From Candidatus Peregrinibacteria bacterium (GTDB taxonomy: Bacteria > Patescibacteriota > Gracilibacteria > UBA1369 > LOWO2-01-FULL-3): 64,000 nucleotides of DNA. The stretch covers positions 35,774 through 99,773 of the forward strand of contig JAPLYN010000002.1 of assembly GCA_026395515.1 (NCBI GenBank). The letters are read 5' to 3'. How positions within the stretch are numbered: position 1 is the stretch's first letter; each line of letters begins with the position of its first letter. The notes below the pieces were generated by a model, which was not told the origin of the DNA, did not search any database, and saw nothing but the letters and a program-made list of their open reading frames with translations. Made by a program: the position numbers and the translations under genes. Below are positions 1-8,071 of this stretch, piece by piece.

Positions 1-1
1 T

Positions 2-1759
2 GTAATTTTCATTTTCTTCTTTAATTCATATTTCAAGAATGGTGGGATTTTCGAATCTTTCATGTTTGCGATTGCTGTGGCGGTGGGACTGACTCCGGAG
101 CTATTGCCAATGATCCTTTCTGTAACTATGGGAAATGGATCAATTAAAATGGCGGAGAAAGGTGTTATTGTGAAAAAACTTTCAGCAATTCCAAATTTTG
201 GAAGCATGGATATTTTGTGTACAGACAAAACTGGAACTCTCACCGAGGACCACATTGAGCTAGTGAAATACGTGGATGTAGAAGGGAAAGATGACGAGAG
301 TGTACTCCTCGCTGCTTACTTAAATAGCGCTTATCAGACAGGCATTAAGAGTCCGATGGATGATGCTGTTTTAAGACATGAAAAAATTGAAATCAAAGAT
401 TACAAAAAAATTGATGAAGTTCCTTTCGATTTCGTGAGAAAGAAAATGAGTGTGGTAGTGGAAAAAGATGGAGTGCGTTTTATGATTACAAAAGGCGCAC
501 CGGAAGAAGTTCTCAAATCTTCTACCATTGAATCTGTTCATCATTCAAAAATCTTGAAAATTTATGAAGAACTAAGCGCTCAAGGATATAGAGTGCTCTC
601 AATAGCCCGAAAAGAAGTGCACAAAGACCGTGAAGTTTATGAAGTTGATGAAGAGAAGGAAATGACTTTGCTAGGATATATTGCTTTCTTTGATCCGGCT
701 AAAAAAGAGGCTAAAGAAACAATTAGAGAAATAAATAAAAAGGGTGTGGAGATCAAAATTATCACTGGCGATAACGAATTAGTTACAAAGAAAATTTGTC
801 AGGAATTGGATGTGGTAGTGAAAGGTGTGATGCTGGGACAAGACATTGATGCTATGACGGATGATGCGCTGAGAGTAATGGTAGAAAAAACTACTGTTTT
901 TGCGAGATTCTCTCCTGATGAGAAGAATAGAATTATTCTCGCTCTAAAGGCTAATGGTCATGTAGTGGGATATATGGGTGATGGAATTAATGACGCGCCT
1001 TCTCTGAAAACTGCGGACGTGGGCATCTCTGTAGAAAATGCTGTAGATGTGGCGAAAGAATCGGCGGAAATAATTTTGACTCACAAGAGTTTGAAGGAGT
1101 TGCTGGATGGAATAATTGAAGGAAGAAAAACTTTTGCGAACTCGATGAAGTATTTAATGATGGGAATTAGTTCCAACTTTGGAAATATGTTTAGTGTGTT
1201 GGGAGCGGTGGTAATTTTGCCTTTTTTGCCGATGTTACCTACTCAAATTTTGCTAAATAATTTATTGTACGATATTTCTCAGATTGCTATTCCAAAAGAT
1301 AATGTAGATGAGGAATACATTGCTCTGCCAAAGAGATGGGACATGAAATTCATTAAGAAATTCATGATTGTTTTTGGACTTATCAGTTCAATATATGACT
1401 TTGCAACTTTTGGATTCTTGTACTTCATGTTGCACTCAAATGAAGCAGTCTTTAGGACGGGATGGTTTTTGGAATCAATGGCTACACAGGTATTAATTAT
1501 TCACTTCATCAGAACAAGAAAACTTCCATTTATCCAGAGCACAGCACATCCTTTATTGATTGCTACGACTTTGGGAATTGTTGTAATTGCTTGGGTATTA
1601 CCGTTTACTCCTTTGGCTAATATCCTAGGATTTGCACCATTGAGCCCATATATTTTACTTGGACTCGCGGCAATAGTTACGGCTTATTTAATTACAGTAG
1701 AAATTGCGAAAAGATTTTTCTACTCATCTAGCACTACTAAATTGGCTGCTGAGGGATGA
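2..1759 (+). CDS. mgtA: Mg2+-transporting P-type ATPase (MgtA/MgtB type), 5' end missing
   Basis: The reading frame is open from base 2, so the N-terminus lies outside the window; the first ATG at 62 is internal. P3B-type ATPases import Mg2+ across the inner membrane at the cost of ATP. Visible from the ATG at 62: the M4 motif GLTPELLPMI, the phosphorylation loop DKTGTLT near residue 55, TGDN in the P domain, the hinge MGDGINDAPS, and a C-terminal block of membrane helices. The C-terminal 36 bases overlap the convergent znuB gene. Family call is firm; Mg2+ as substrate is by family resemblance. Confidence 0.9.
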   Translation, partial: VIFIFFFNSYFKNGGIFESFMFAIAVAVGLTPELLPMILSVTMGNGSIKMAEKGVIVKKLSAIPNFGSMDILCTDKTGTLTEDHIELVKYVDVEGKDDESVLLAAYLNSAYQTGIKSPMDDAVLRHEKIEIKDYKKIDEVPFDFVRKKMSVVVEKDGVRFMITKGAPEEVLKSSTIESVHHSKILKIYEELSAQGYRVLSIARKEVHKDREVYEVDEEKEMTLLGYIAFFDPAKKEAKETIREINKKGVEIKIITGDNELVTKKICQELDVVVKGVMLGQDIDAMTDDALRVMVEKTTVFARFSPDEKNRIILALKANGHVVGYMGDGINDAPSLKTADVGISVENAVDVAKESAEIILTHKSLKELLDGIIEGRKTFANSMKYLMMGISSNFGNMFSVLGAVVILPFLPMLPTQILLNNLLYDISQIAIPKDNVDEEYIALPKRWDMKFIKKFMIVFGLISSIYDFATFGFLYFMLHSNEAVFRTGWFLESMATQVLIIHFIRTRKLPFIQSTAHPLLIATTLGIVVIAWVLPFTPLANILGFAPLSPYILLGLAAIVTAYLITVEIAKRFFYSSSTTKLAAEG

Positions 1760-2533
1760 AACAAAGAAAATCAAGATGGCAATGAGTGTAATTGTTCCTC
1801 CACTGGCCCATCCAAGATAGTAAGCTCCAAAGAGACCGGAGATGACCGAGAAGATAGAAATAATCACGGAGATTATTAATGTTTTCAAAAAACTTTTTTT
1901 AAATTGCATCGCTGCGAGTACTGGAATTACCATCAAAGCACCAACTAGTAGTATTCCAACTATTCTCATTGAGAGTGAAACAATAATTGCTGCCAATACA
2001 ACTAATATCTGATTGAGACGGCGAACTGGCAGACCGCTCACGATTGCTAATTCTTCATCTAGAGAAATGGCAAAAAGTTGGCGATAGATCAAAATTATCG
2101 TAAAGAGAACTACAAATCCTAAAACTAAAATAAGTACCAAATCAGTAGGAGTAACAGTAGCAATGCTTCCAAAAAGAACACTAGAGAGATTCAAATTTAT
2201 TCCTTTGGAGGCGCTGATCAATACTGAAGCAAGTGCGAGACCTCCTGATAAAAAGATAGCGAGGCCGGCTTCCCCTAGAACCTTACCAGAGCTGCGTAAT
2301 TTCTCCACAGTGAGTGCAGTGGTAATGGACAAGACAAGTGCGGCCAAGACTGGTTGCAGGCCTAATAGAAATGCTCCAGCAACACCAGCTAGTGACACAT
2401 GCGCCAAAGTATCGGCCATGAAGGAATATCTGCGAGTTACAAGAAATATTCCAACTAGTGGCGCAATGACAGCTATTGCGAGACCGGCCACAAAAGCTCT
2501 GACCATGAAATCGTAATTAAATATTTCAAGCAT
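1724..2533 (-). CDS. znuB: Zinc/manganese ABC transporter permease
   Basis: ABC-3 family permease of 269 residues with about eight hydrophobic segments and no soluble domain. It should form the membrane channel for metal delivered by the binding protein encoded at 3287-4165, powered by the ATPase at 2526-3296. Its start overlaps the ATPase stop by 8 bases, consistent with translational coupling in a zur-znuA-znuC-znuB operon. The 3' end overlaps the mgtA 3' end on the other strand. Zinc rather than manganese is inferred from the linked Fur-family gene and the His-rich tail of the ATPase. Confidence 0.88.
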   Translation of the reverse strand: MLEIFNYDFMVRAFVAGLAIAVIAPLVGIFLVTRRYSFMADTLAHVSLAGVAGAFLLGLQPVLAALVLSITTALTVEKLRSSGKVLGEAGLAIFLSGGLALASVLISASKGINLNLSSVLFGSIATVTPTDLVLILVLGFVVLFTIILIYRQLFAISLDEELAIVSGLPVRRLNQILVVLAAIIVSLSMRIVGILLVGALMVIPVLAAMQFKKSFLKTLIISVIISIFSVISGLFGAYYLGWASGGTITLIAILIFFVSSLSSQFSSAR

Positions 2534-3296
2534 GGTCGTGGTGGTGATGAATAATTGTCTTATCAGAGCCGTAAAGAGCTTTCAAAATTTCTTCGCTGTT
2601 GTGTTTCATATCATCGTGTTTGCAGGTGGAAACCAATTCCCTATTCAAACAAAGAACGGAATCTACTTCTTTAGCAACTGCTTCAATATCATGAGAAACA
2701 ATAATGATTGTCATCTCATGCCATTGGTTTAGATCTTTTAAAAGTGAGTAAAAATTCTTTGTAGCTTTAATATCTACGCCGGTTGTTGGCTCATCGAGAA
2801 TTAGGATGGATGGCTCGGAAGCGAGAGCTCTGGCAATAAAGACGCGCTGTTTTTCTCCTCCTGATAAATTATCGATTGAACGATTACGAAATTTTTCAAC
2901 GTCAGTATCGAGCATGGCGGTTTCGATGGCTTTGAGATCAGATTTTTTGAAGTGTCCACCAATTCCTATATTACTTAGCCTTCCGCTCGTTACTACTTCT
3001 TCCACGGTTGCAGGACATTGAATATTCGCCTGCACAATGCGCTGAGGCACATAGCCAATTTTTCCCTTACGGCGAGCTTTTTCAGGAGTGAGTCCATGAA
3101 TACGCACTTTACCTTTTTGAGGAGAAGTGAGCCCAGTAATTAACTTCAAAAGTGTAGTTTTACCTCCGCCGTTTGGTCCGATAAGACCTACATACTCCCC
3201 TGCTTTTATTTCAAAAGAAACATTATCCAAAACTTTATTGTCTTGGTAAGTGTAAGAAATTGATTCTACTTTTATGGCGATGTCTTTTATTTGCAT
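2526..3296 (-). CDS. znuC: Zinc/manganese ABC transporter ATP-binding protein
   Basis: ABC ATPase of 256 residues. Walker A GPNGGGKTT, signature LSGGEKQR, Walker B ILILDEPT and the switch His in IIVSHD are all present. The C-terminus ends in a histidine cluster (HHHHDHA), a possible metal-sensing or metal-binding tail. It overlaps both neighbours by 8-10 bases inside the zinc operon. ZnuC is the usual name; a Mn2+ or mixed specificity cannot be excluded from sequence. Confidence 0.9.
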   Translation of the reverse strand: MQIKDIAIKVESISYTYQDNKVLDNVSFEIKAGEYVGLIGPNGGGKTTLLKLITGLTSPQKGKVRIHGLTPEKARRKGKIGYVPQRIVQANIQCPATVEEVVTSGRLSNIGIGGHFKKSDLKAIETAMLDTDVEKFRNRSIDNLSGGEKQRVFIARALASEPSILILDEPTTGVDIKATKNFYSLLKDLNQWHEMTIIIVSHDIEAVAKEVDSVLCLNRELVSTCKHDDMKHNSEEILKALYGSDKTIIHHHHDHA

Positions 3297-4165
3297 TGCA
3301 AAGCTATACGTAAATTTTTGAGATTTTCTTGCATTAGAATCAGGTAGTCTTTGCCGAGTTTGGCTTCATCTTGAGTTACTCCTTCAATTGGATTTAATAC
3401 GAGAGATTTCGCGCCAATTTCCTTAGCAATTGTATCTGATAATTTAGGACTTACTAAAGTCTCAAAGAATATATATTTAATGTTATTTTTCTTAGCGAGA
3501 TCAGAGAGATCAGCCAGACTCTTTGGAGATGGTTCCTCATCAGGAGAAATTCCGGCAATTGGCATGCTACCAAAATTATATTGCTCAGACATGTAGTTGA
3601 AAGCGTCGTGAGAAGTGATGATTTTTCTAAGTTGGCATTCTTTTAGACCATCTTTGAATTCTTGATCGAGTCCTTTGAGGTCATTAATGAGACCGGCGGC
3701 GTTTAGCTTATATTTATCAGTGTTAATTGGATCGGCCTGAATAAAAGCATCGCGAACCACTTCTACTTCACTTACAAAATTTATTGGGTTTAACCATACG
3801 TGAGGATCTTGACCATTTATTTGAATTTTATCGGTCGCTTTCACGGTGAGAATATTCTTTAAATTCTTGGATGCATTGTCCGCCCAGCTATCTATACCGT
3901 ATCCACTCATAATGAATACTTTTGAATCACTGATTGCTGCAAGATCTTGAGGAGTAGGTTCGTAATCATGAGGTTCCACTCCACCAGGAGTAATTTGAGT
4001 CACTTTCACGAGCTTTCCTCCAACTTTCTGGGCAACAAAAGCTAGTGGATAAAAACTTGCCGTAACCTTCATTGGCTCAGGCTTCTTATTATCTAGCTGT
4101 TGAATTTTGCCAGATGAGCATCCGGTTAATGTAATGAGTAGTATTGCGGCGATAAATTTCTTCAT
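3287..4165 (-). CDS. znuA: Zinc-binding lipoprotein of the ZnuABC transporter
   Basis: Cluster A-I metal-binding protein (ZnuA/TroA family), 292 residues. The N-terminus is a lipoprotein signal with lipobox LTGC, so the mature protein should be membrane anchored. Metal-ligand motifs are in the family order: EPHDYEPTP, DPHVWLNP, TSHDAFNY and a late acidic site. It lacks the long His-rich loop of proteobacterial ZnuA. It starts 8 bases after the zur stop and overlaps znuC, so it is the second gene of the operon. Confidence 0.9.
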   Translation of the reverse strand: MKKFIAAILLITLTGCSSGKIQQLDNKKPEPMKVTASFYPLAFVAQKVGGKLVKVTQITPGGVEPHDYEPTPQDLAAISDSKVFIMSGYGIDSWADNASKNLKNILTVKATDKIQINGQDPHVWLNPINFVSEVEVVRDAFIQADPINTDKYKLNAAGLINDLKGLDQEFKDGLKECQLRKIITSHDAFNYMSEQYNFGSMPIAGISPDEEPSPKSLADLSDLAKKNNIKYIFFETLVSPKLSDTIAKEIGAKSLVLNPIEGVTQDEAKLGKDYLILMQENLKNLRIALQCK

Positions 4166-4173
4166 AATTTTTT

Positions 4174-4608
4174 TTATTTATTACAAGATGCGCATTTACC
4201 TAAGAATTCAAAGTAATGATTTTGAATTTCAAAACTAGGATTTTTGGCGCGAATAGATTTAATAAAATCAGTGTCATCCAGATGAATCTCCTCTACTTTG
4301 TGGCACTTTTCACAAACTAATTGATGATGACAATGCTGCTCTTTTTTACATTCAAAATCCTTACAGCAGAGATATCCGTTTTGCTCTTTTATGAAATGAA
4401 TAAGTCCGAGTTTTTGAAAAGCTTCAAGAATGCGATAAACCGTAGAGGTATCGATGGAGGCTTTCATTTTCTTAGATTCTGCTGCTATCTCATAGGCGTT
4501 CAAACTCTTCTTTGACTTGGAGAGAATATCAAGAACGCAGCAACGAGAGCTGGTGATCTTGAAGCCGTTTTCTTTGAGTTTACTGATTGAATGTTCCCTG
4601 AAATCCAT
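4174..4608 (-). CDS. zur: Fur-family repressor, probably Zur
   Basis: A 144-residue Fur-family regulator. The winged-helix region contains DTSTVYRILE, typical of the recognition helix, followed by a CxxC pair (CEKC) and a terminal CASC that make the structural zinc site. It is the first gene of the zinc uptake operon, so it most likely represses zinc import when zinc is plentiful. The start codon sits 6 bases from a good -10 box, which is itself covered by a palindrome (see 4609-4642). Zur rather than Fur or PerR is inferred from context. Confidence 0.85.
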   Translation of the reverse strand: MDFREHSISKLKENGFKITSSRCCVLDILSKSKKSLNAYEIAAESKKMKASIDTSTVYRILEAFQKLGLIHFIKEQNGYLCCKDFECKKEQHCHHQLVCEKCHKVEEIHLDDTDFIKSIRAKNPSFEIQNHYFEFLGKCASCNK

Positions 4609-4642
4609 AACGCAATACTATTGCATTTAGAATTAAAAGCAA
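4609..4642 (-). promoter_or_regulatory. zur operon promoter with overlapping Fur/Zur-type palindrome
   Basis: Reading the minus strand: TTGCTT (4642-4637), 16-base spacer, TAGTAT (4620-4615), 6 bases, then the ATG of zur. A 7-1-7 inverted repeat, CGCAATA-C-TATTGCA on the plus strand (4611-4625), covers the -10 box and runs almost to the start codon. This geometry is classical for Fur-family operators and implies autoregulation. The mRNA would be essentially leaderless. Confidence 0.7.
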
Positions 4643-4649
4643 GAGAATG

Positions 4650-5537
4650 TTACTTTTTAGTAATCTTGGAAGAAAAATAAGCGCCTATTACTATTACTAA
4701 AACTCCAATGATTTGGAAATTATTTGGAATCTCTTTATAAAAAAGGACTAAGAATATTAAACTAAAAATTGGATAAGTCATGAGGAGAAAAACTGCTTTA
4801 GAGATGGGCAATTTCTTCAAACCTTTATACCAAAGAGTATTCACTAACCCTAAAAATAAAATTCCGTTCAAGGCTACATAAGGCCAAAAACCAACTAGTG
4901 ACGTAATCATCTTACTCGAATCTTCAAAAATAAAACTCATTAGGAGCAGGAATATTCCACTAAACAAATAGCGAAGAGCTAATAAATTTTCTGGAGAAAT
5001 ATGTTCGAGAGCTTTTTTTCCAAAATGATTTCCAAAAGGTAGAAAGATCGTACAAATTATCACTATGAAATCGCCAAGATTCAGCTCTCCTCCTTTAAAT
5101 AAAATTATTAATGCTCCGCTTAATACAAAAACTCCTCCCAATATTTTATTCAAAGTAGTTTTTTCTCCAAAGAAAGGGGTAATTAAAATCGTAAAAATAA
5201 TCTCTGAAAGCATTAGAGCAGAGGTGTTTATTCCACTGGTCAATTTTGAACCTATAAACATCAATCCATAAGAAAGTGTTGAGGTGAAAATCGCTACGCC
5301 TATAGCCCAAGGTAGGGCTTTGCGATTAAAAATATTATGAAAATCTTTCTTTAGAAGGCTGAGTACGAGCGCCGTAAAGCCTCCAACTATGATTGAGGTC
5401 GCTCCAAAAAATAAAGGCTGAAAATGCTGAGATCCTTTATTAACAAGAATTGGGAACATTCCCCAAAAGACTGCAACAATCAAGATCGTAATTGTGCCGA
5501 TAGTTTCCTGACTTCTTGGTTTAGAGAAAAAGGCCAT
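4650..5537 (-). CDS. EamA/DMT-superfamily transporter
   Basis: About ten hydrophobic helices in two five-helix halves, 295 residues, typical of the drug/metabolite transporter superfamily (EamA). The open frame extends to 5639 with a GTG, but the start at 5537 (MAFFSKPR) is chosen because an extended -10 box sits 8 bases in front of it and the upstream extension is polar and unlike the family. Substrate unknown; family members export amino acids or metabolites. It is the last clearly chromosomal gene before the island. Confidence 0.8.
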   Translation of the reverse strand: MAFFSKPRSQETIGTITILIVAVFWGMFPILVNKGSQHFQPLFFGATSIIVGGFTALVLSLLKKDFHNIFNRKALPWAIGVAIFTSTLSYGLMFIGSKLTSGINTSALMLSEIIFTILITPFFGEKTTLNKILGGVFVLSGALIILFKGGELNLGDFIVIICTIFLPFGNHFGKKALEHISPENLLALRYLFSGIFLLLMSFIFEDSSKMITSLVGFWPYVALNGILFLGLVNTLWYKGLKKLPISKAVFLLMTYPIFSLIFLVLFYKEIPNNFQIIGVLVIVIGAYFSSKITKK

Positions 5538-5545
5538 ATGGGGAC

Positions 5546-5554
5546 AGTATAGCA
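5546..5554 (-). promoter_or_regulatory. Extended -10 promoter of the EamA gene
   Basis: On the minus strand the sequence TG-C-TATACT is followed after 8 bases by the ATG at 5537. No good -35 is visible, which fits an extended -10 promoter. The transcript would start at or within a couple of bases of the start codon. Confidence 0.55.
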
Positions 5555-5741
5555 TAGAAGAGATGGTGCTCCATCGTAGAGGATGTTCGGACTGGATTTG
5601 AAGGCATGCAAAGTGTGAAGTGGCCAGAAATGTCGTCACTGGCGCCGTGAGTGTTCGCCAACTAATTCAAACAGCACATATGTAGTGTGAAAATAAATTG
5701 AAGATATTTTTGAAATCGTACAAGTCGAAGTACATGACGTG

Positions 5742-5770
5742 TTGACTAAAGAAATGGTATTGTGATAAAT
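5742..5770 (+). promoter_or_regulatory. Promoter for a short transcript
   Basis: TTGACT (5742-5747), 17-base spacer, ATAAAT (5765-5770). The predicted start is near 5777. A strong terminator lies only about 80 bases downstream, so the product would be a short RNA. Confidence 0.55.
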
Positions 5771-5776
5771 AGAAGG

Positions 5777-5861
5777 ACCTATGAGTGGTTAATTCTCTCA
5801 ACTCACCACCTCACCTCACATTGTTTTTGAAGCCTTGATTAAATATTAATCAGGGCTTTTT
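5777..5861 (+). ncRNA. Candidate small RNA of about 85 bases
   Basis: A promoter and a strong terminator enclose this stretch. The only open frame is ATG-AGT-GGT-TAA at 5781, preceded by AAGGACCT, so it could encode a three-residue peptide or nothing. The middle is pyrimidine-rich with a repeated CACCTCAC-like motif complementary to purine-rich GAGGTGAG at 6076-6085, part of an inverted repeat. Function unknown; antisense or regulatory RNA of the island is an inference. Confidence 0.4.
5831..5861 (+). terminator. Rho-independent terminator
   Basis: A 12-bp stem (5831-5842 with 5846-5857, one G-T pair), a three-base loop ATA, then TTTTT. It also covers the last codons of the minus-strand gene at 5839-6000. 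Confidence 0.8.
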
Positions 5862-6000
5862 CCCGTACAACTACCACCTGTATTTCTACCGATAGTTTTG
5901 TACTAACAACGGGCCTTCCATCTTGGTAATGCGTAACAAGATCGTAACCTTGCTGCATTCTTTCAACGAAAGGTCTCAGAGCTTCTTCTCTCATTAGCAT
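5839..6000 (-). CDS. Small hypothetical protein (53 residues)
   Basis: Not recognised. The frame is open from 6039, but the ATG at 6000 is chosen because a promoter (TTGACA, 17 bases, TTTTAT at 6047-6019) would start transcription near 6012. The peptide is well mixed in charge (REEALRPFVERM, HYQDGRPVV) and looks like a real soluble protein rather than a shadow. The promoter spacer holds a TGTCC/GGACA palindrome, so it may be repressor controlled. It sits between inverted repeats at the presumed left edge of the island. Confidence 0.45.
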   Translation of the reverse strand: MLMREEALRPFVERMQQGYDLVTHYQDGRPVVSTKLSVEIQVVVVREKALINI

Positions 6001-6018
6001 GAGCGTAGAAGTTAAGAT

Positions 6019-6047
6019 ATAAAATGTCCTTACGGACAAGTTGTCAA
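6019..6047 (-). promoter_or_regulatory. Promoter with operator-like palindrome in the spacer
   Basis: On the minus strand: TTGACA (6047-6042), 17-base spacer, TTTTAT (6024-6019). The spacer carries the inverted repeat TGTCC-GTAA-GGACA (6038-6025), placed so that a bound dimer would block RNA polymerase. This arrangement is typical of phage- or island-type repressors. Confidence 0.55.
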
Positions 6048-6136
6048 TCCGGTTAGGCTGTACATTTTACCCTGAGAGGTGAGGTTGTGACTTAAGAGAA
6101 CTAATTGTTAATGAGCTAAAAAAGACTATATCTCAC

Positions 6137-6195
6137 AGACCTAGGAGAGAAGTTTCCTCCTCTTTGGAAGAGTATTGCTACCCCTCCTATGGTCT
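6137..6195. other. Stable hairpin in intergenic DNA
   Basis: AGACC-TAGGAG at 6137-6147 pairs with CTCCTA-T-GGTCT at 6184-6195, an 11-bp stem with one bulge. A smaller hairpin (CTCTT/AAGAG) lies inside the loop. Nothing else was recognised between 6105 and 6335; a structured untranslated RNA or a recombination site is possible. Confidence 0.4.
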
Positions 6196-6334
6196 ATGAC
6201 ATACAGCCTTTTTCTCTTAGTTTCCTAATTTTTTAAGCTCTGCTAACCATATTTTAGATCTGTGGAACAGTTATTTTGACTTGTTCAGGTCTCTGAGTAT
6301 TTTTTATCACCAGTCCAAATTTAAATCAAGGGAA

Positions 6335-7495
6335 TTAAGTGTTGATTGCCCCAAAAAGATGCACAATCGCAATTATATCTAAAACAAATAGGAAAATAGC
6401 ACTGATATAAACATTGACCATTGCTCTATTAACTGTCTTTTGTGCCTCCTTCATCTCCTCCATTTCACTCTTCGTTGGTTCATTATTTAATAATTTTCTT
6501 ATGCGTTTAAATTCCGCATCTATAAAGAAAATATTTCTTGTGTTAGTTTTGCCTTGTGACATCAAAAACCCTTGTAAATTGGAGTAAATCAAAATAAGGA
6601 TTGAGACGGCAATTACCTGAAAACTTTCGTACACCTTACTGTAAATTGCTAATACAAACCAAATTGAAATCAGGTTGGCAATAATGGTCCAAACATACCC
6701 TAACCAATGCCAATAACTCTTCTTTTTAGTTTCTTTGTTATCAACGTTGGAATTTTTTGCTTTTTCGTTTAACAACTCATCTATATGTTCGAGAATAAAT
6801 GGGCTTTTCCTGAATTCATATTCCGACATGCCGATGTATGTTGGAGAATCTTCATTGAATAGAGATTTTTTTAGCTTTTCTACGTACTCTTCTTTTTTCC
6901 CGTATTTAGATGCTTTTCTTTGTTCTTCGGTCAATTCCCAGTATTCTTTTATTTCTTCTTTTTCTGTCTCTGTATCGGGATACCATATCCATGCCCCCTC
7001 CTCACCTCTATGAACCTGCAAACCTTTGGCGTCCTCTTTAACTAACTCTTCTACTTTAGCAACGCCTGCTTTTAGTCTTTGCTCCGCCTTCCTGAGAAAT
7101 CTTCTGTATTCACTTTTTGAAATAATCTCTGGATGTTTAGATAAAATAAAAAATATTTCCGTATAACCTCCTGCAATGTGCATCTTATGCCACTCAAGTT
7201 CTTTTTCTAAATCTTTAGTAATTGGTCCAACAATTACACCATCTCTGACTGTATATTGTCGGCGTGGTTCTTCTAAATGAGGTTCTGAAGAAGATTCTAA
7301 CAATCTGATAGATACTTCTATCGGATCAGTAGAAATTTTATACTGATATGTCTGATGGTTCCACCAAGCATCATCTTTAATACTTCCCTCTACTTCAAAT
7401 TCTTTTCTGTCAGGGAAAAAATCAATTGTTGTAACATCATATTGATCATCAATAACAATCTGATTGTCTTCATCTATAACTTCTATTTTTCTCAT
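6335..7495 (-). CDS. Unknown protein with cytoplasmic domain and C-terminal membrane helices
   Basis: Not recognised. 386 residues: a mostly charged N-terminal two-thirds with a beta-rich start (about 1-75), a helical, Lys/Glu-rich middle (about 95-255), and three hydrophobic helices at roughly 268-288, 293-312 and 362-383. It is the last gene of a five-gene minus-strand membrane cluster on the island and follows the gene at 7506 by 10 bases. Two Trp-rich patches (DAWWNHQ, AWIWYP) stand out. A membrane-tethered cytoplasmic effector or sensor would fit but is not shown. Confidence 0.65.
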   Translation of the reverse strand: MRKIEVIDEDNQIVIDDQYDVTTIDFFPDRKEFEVEGSIKDDAWWNHQTYQYKISTDPIEVSIRLLESSSEPHLEEPRRQYTVRDGVIVGPITKDLEKELEWHKMHIAGGYTEIFFILSKHPEIISKSEYRRFLRKAEQRLKAGVAKVEELVKEDAKGLQVHRGEEGAWIWYPDTETEKEEIKEYWELTEEQRKASKYGKKEEYVEKLKKSLFNEDSPTYIGMSEYEFRKSPFILEHIDELLNEKAKNSNVDNKETKKKSYWHWLGYVWTIIANLISIWFVLAIYSKVYESFQVIAVSILILIYSNLQGFLMSQGKTNTRNIFFIDAEFKRIRKLLNNEPTKSEMEEMKEAQKTVNRAMVNVYISAIFLFVLDIIAIVHLFGAINT

Positions 7496-7505
7496 AAAAA
7501 TTTTG

Positions 7506-7733
7506 TTATATAAGTTGTATATAGACTATAATGGCAAATAAAATCAGCATTATCGTTACACAACCAAATGTGGTTCTGTGATAAATTCTGTTATAAAGAG
7601 CCTTTTTAGGGTTTGTGAACCATCCGAATCCTCGCGGAGCCTTAACCCCGAGCGAATGTCTAATAACCCTCCTAATTGAGGTTCTAGCGGCAATTCTCTT
7701 TCTCAATGATGGCCTTCTAATGCCAAATTTCAT
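7506..7733 (-). CDS. Small basic protein with one membrane helix
   Basis: 75 residues. The first 50 are very basic (RRPSLRKRIAARTSIRR) and contain the GFGWFTNPKKALYNRIY block. Small proteins of this type are, from memory, found in phages and integrative elements of Gram-positive bacteria; function unknown. A C-terminal hydrophobic helix (about 56-74) probably anchors it with the basic part inside. It lies 10 bases before the 386-residue gene and 12 bases after the 106-residue gene. Confidence 0.6.
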   Translation of the reverse strand: MKFGIRRPSLRKRIAARTSIRRVIRHSLGVKAPRGFGWFTNPKKALYNRIYHRTTFGCVTIMLILFAIIVYIQLI

Positions 7734-7745
7734 GGGTGCTAATCT

Positions 7746-8066
7746 TTAGGAATTATGGAAAACAAATATTATAAACCAGGCCATAACCAATCCATCTAAA
7801 AATGAAAATAGTATGCATGATAAAGCTCCTAATAGGATGCTTTTTAGAAAGTCATTTTTGGGATATTTCACCTTTTCTTTAACCCAGTAATAGAAATAAC
7901 AAGCTGCTATTATGGATGCTAAACCAACTGCTGTCGAAAGTGTTTTTACATTTTCATTTGACCAGGTGGCCTTGGAAATACCAGACCACATGAAACCTCC
8001 TATCCAAAACCAAGCATAGCCACCTCCTTTTTTTTTAGCCGATTTTTGTTCAGTTTCTTTTTCCAT
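7746..8066 (-). CDS. Small multi-pass membrane protein
   Basis: Not recognised. 106 residues: a charged Lys-rich start (EKETEQKSAKKKGGG), then about three hydrophobic segments including a Trp-rich one (YAWFWIGGFMW). It begins 5 bases after the stop of the 69-residue gene, inside the island's membrane cluster. Confidence 0.55.
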   Translation of the reverse strand: MEKETEQKSAKKKGGGYAWFWIGGFMWSGISKATWSNENVKTLSTAVGLASIIAACYFYYWVKEKVKYPKNDFLKSILLGALSCILFSFLDGLVMAWFIIFVFHNS

Positions 8067-8071
8067 ATAGA

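Larger units (their letters stand above)
5788..6105. repeat. Inverted repeat pair (arms 5788-5819 and 6074-6105)
   Basis: The arm at 5788-5819 and the reverse complement of 6074-6105 agree at most positions by eye (shared blocks TTCTCT and ACCTCACCT). They enclose the small minus-strand gene and its promoter. This could be the ends of a small insertion, or a duplicated regulatory RNA segment. Confidence 0.5.

Noticed and set aside
5555..5640. Possible tRNA or tmRNA 3' end in front of the EamA gene (TGGTG and a T-loop-like TTCAAATCC)
   Set aside because: No acceptor or T-stem pairing could be formed, and it does not repeat the tRNA-Phe end, so it is not claimed as an attachment site.
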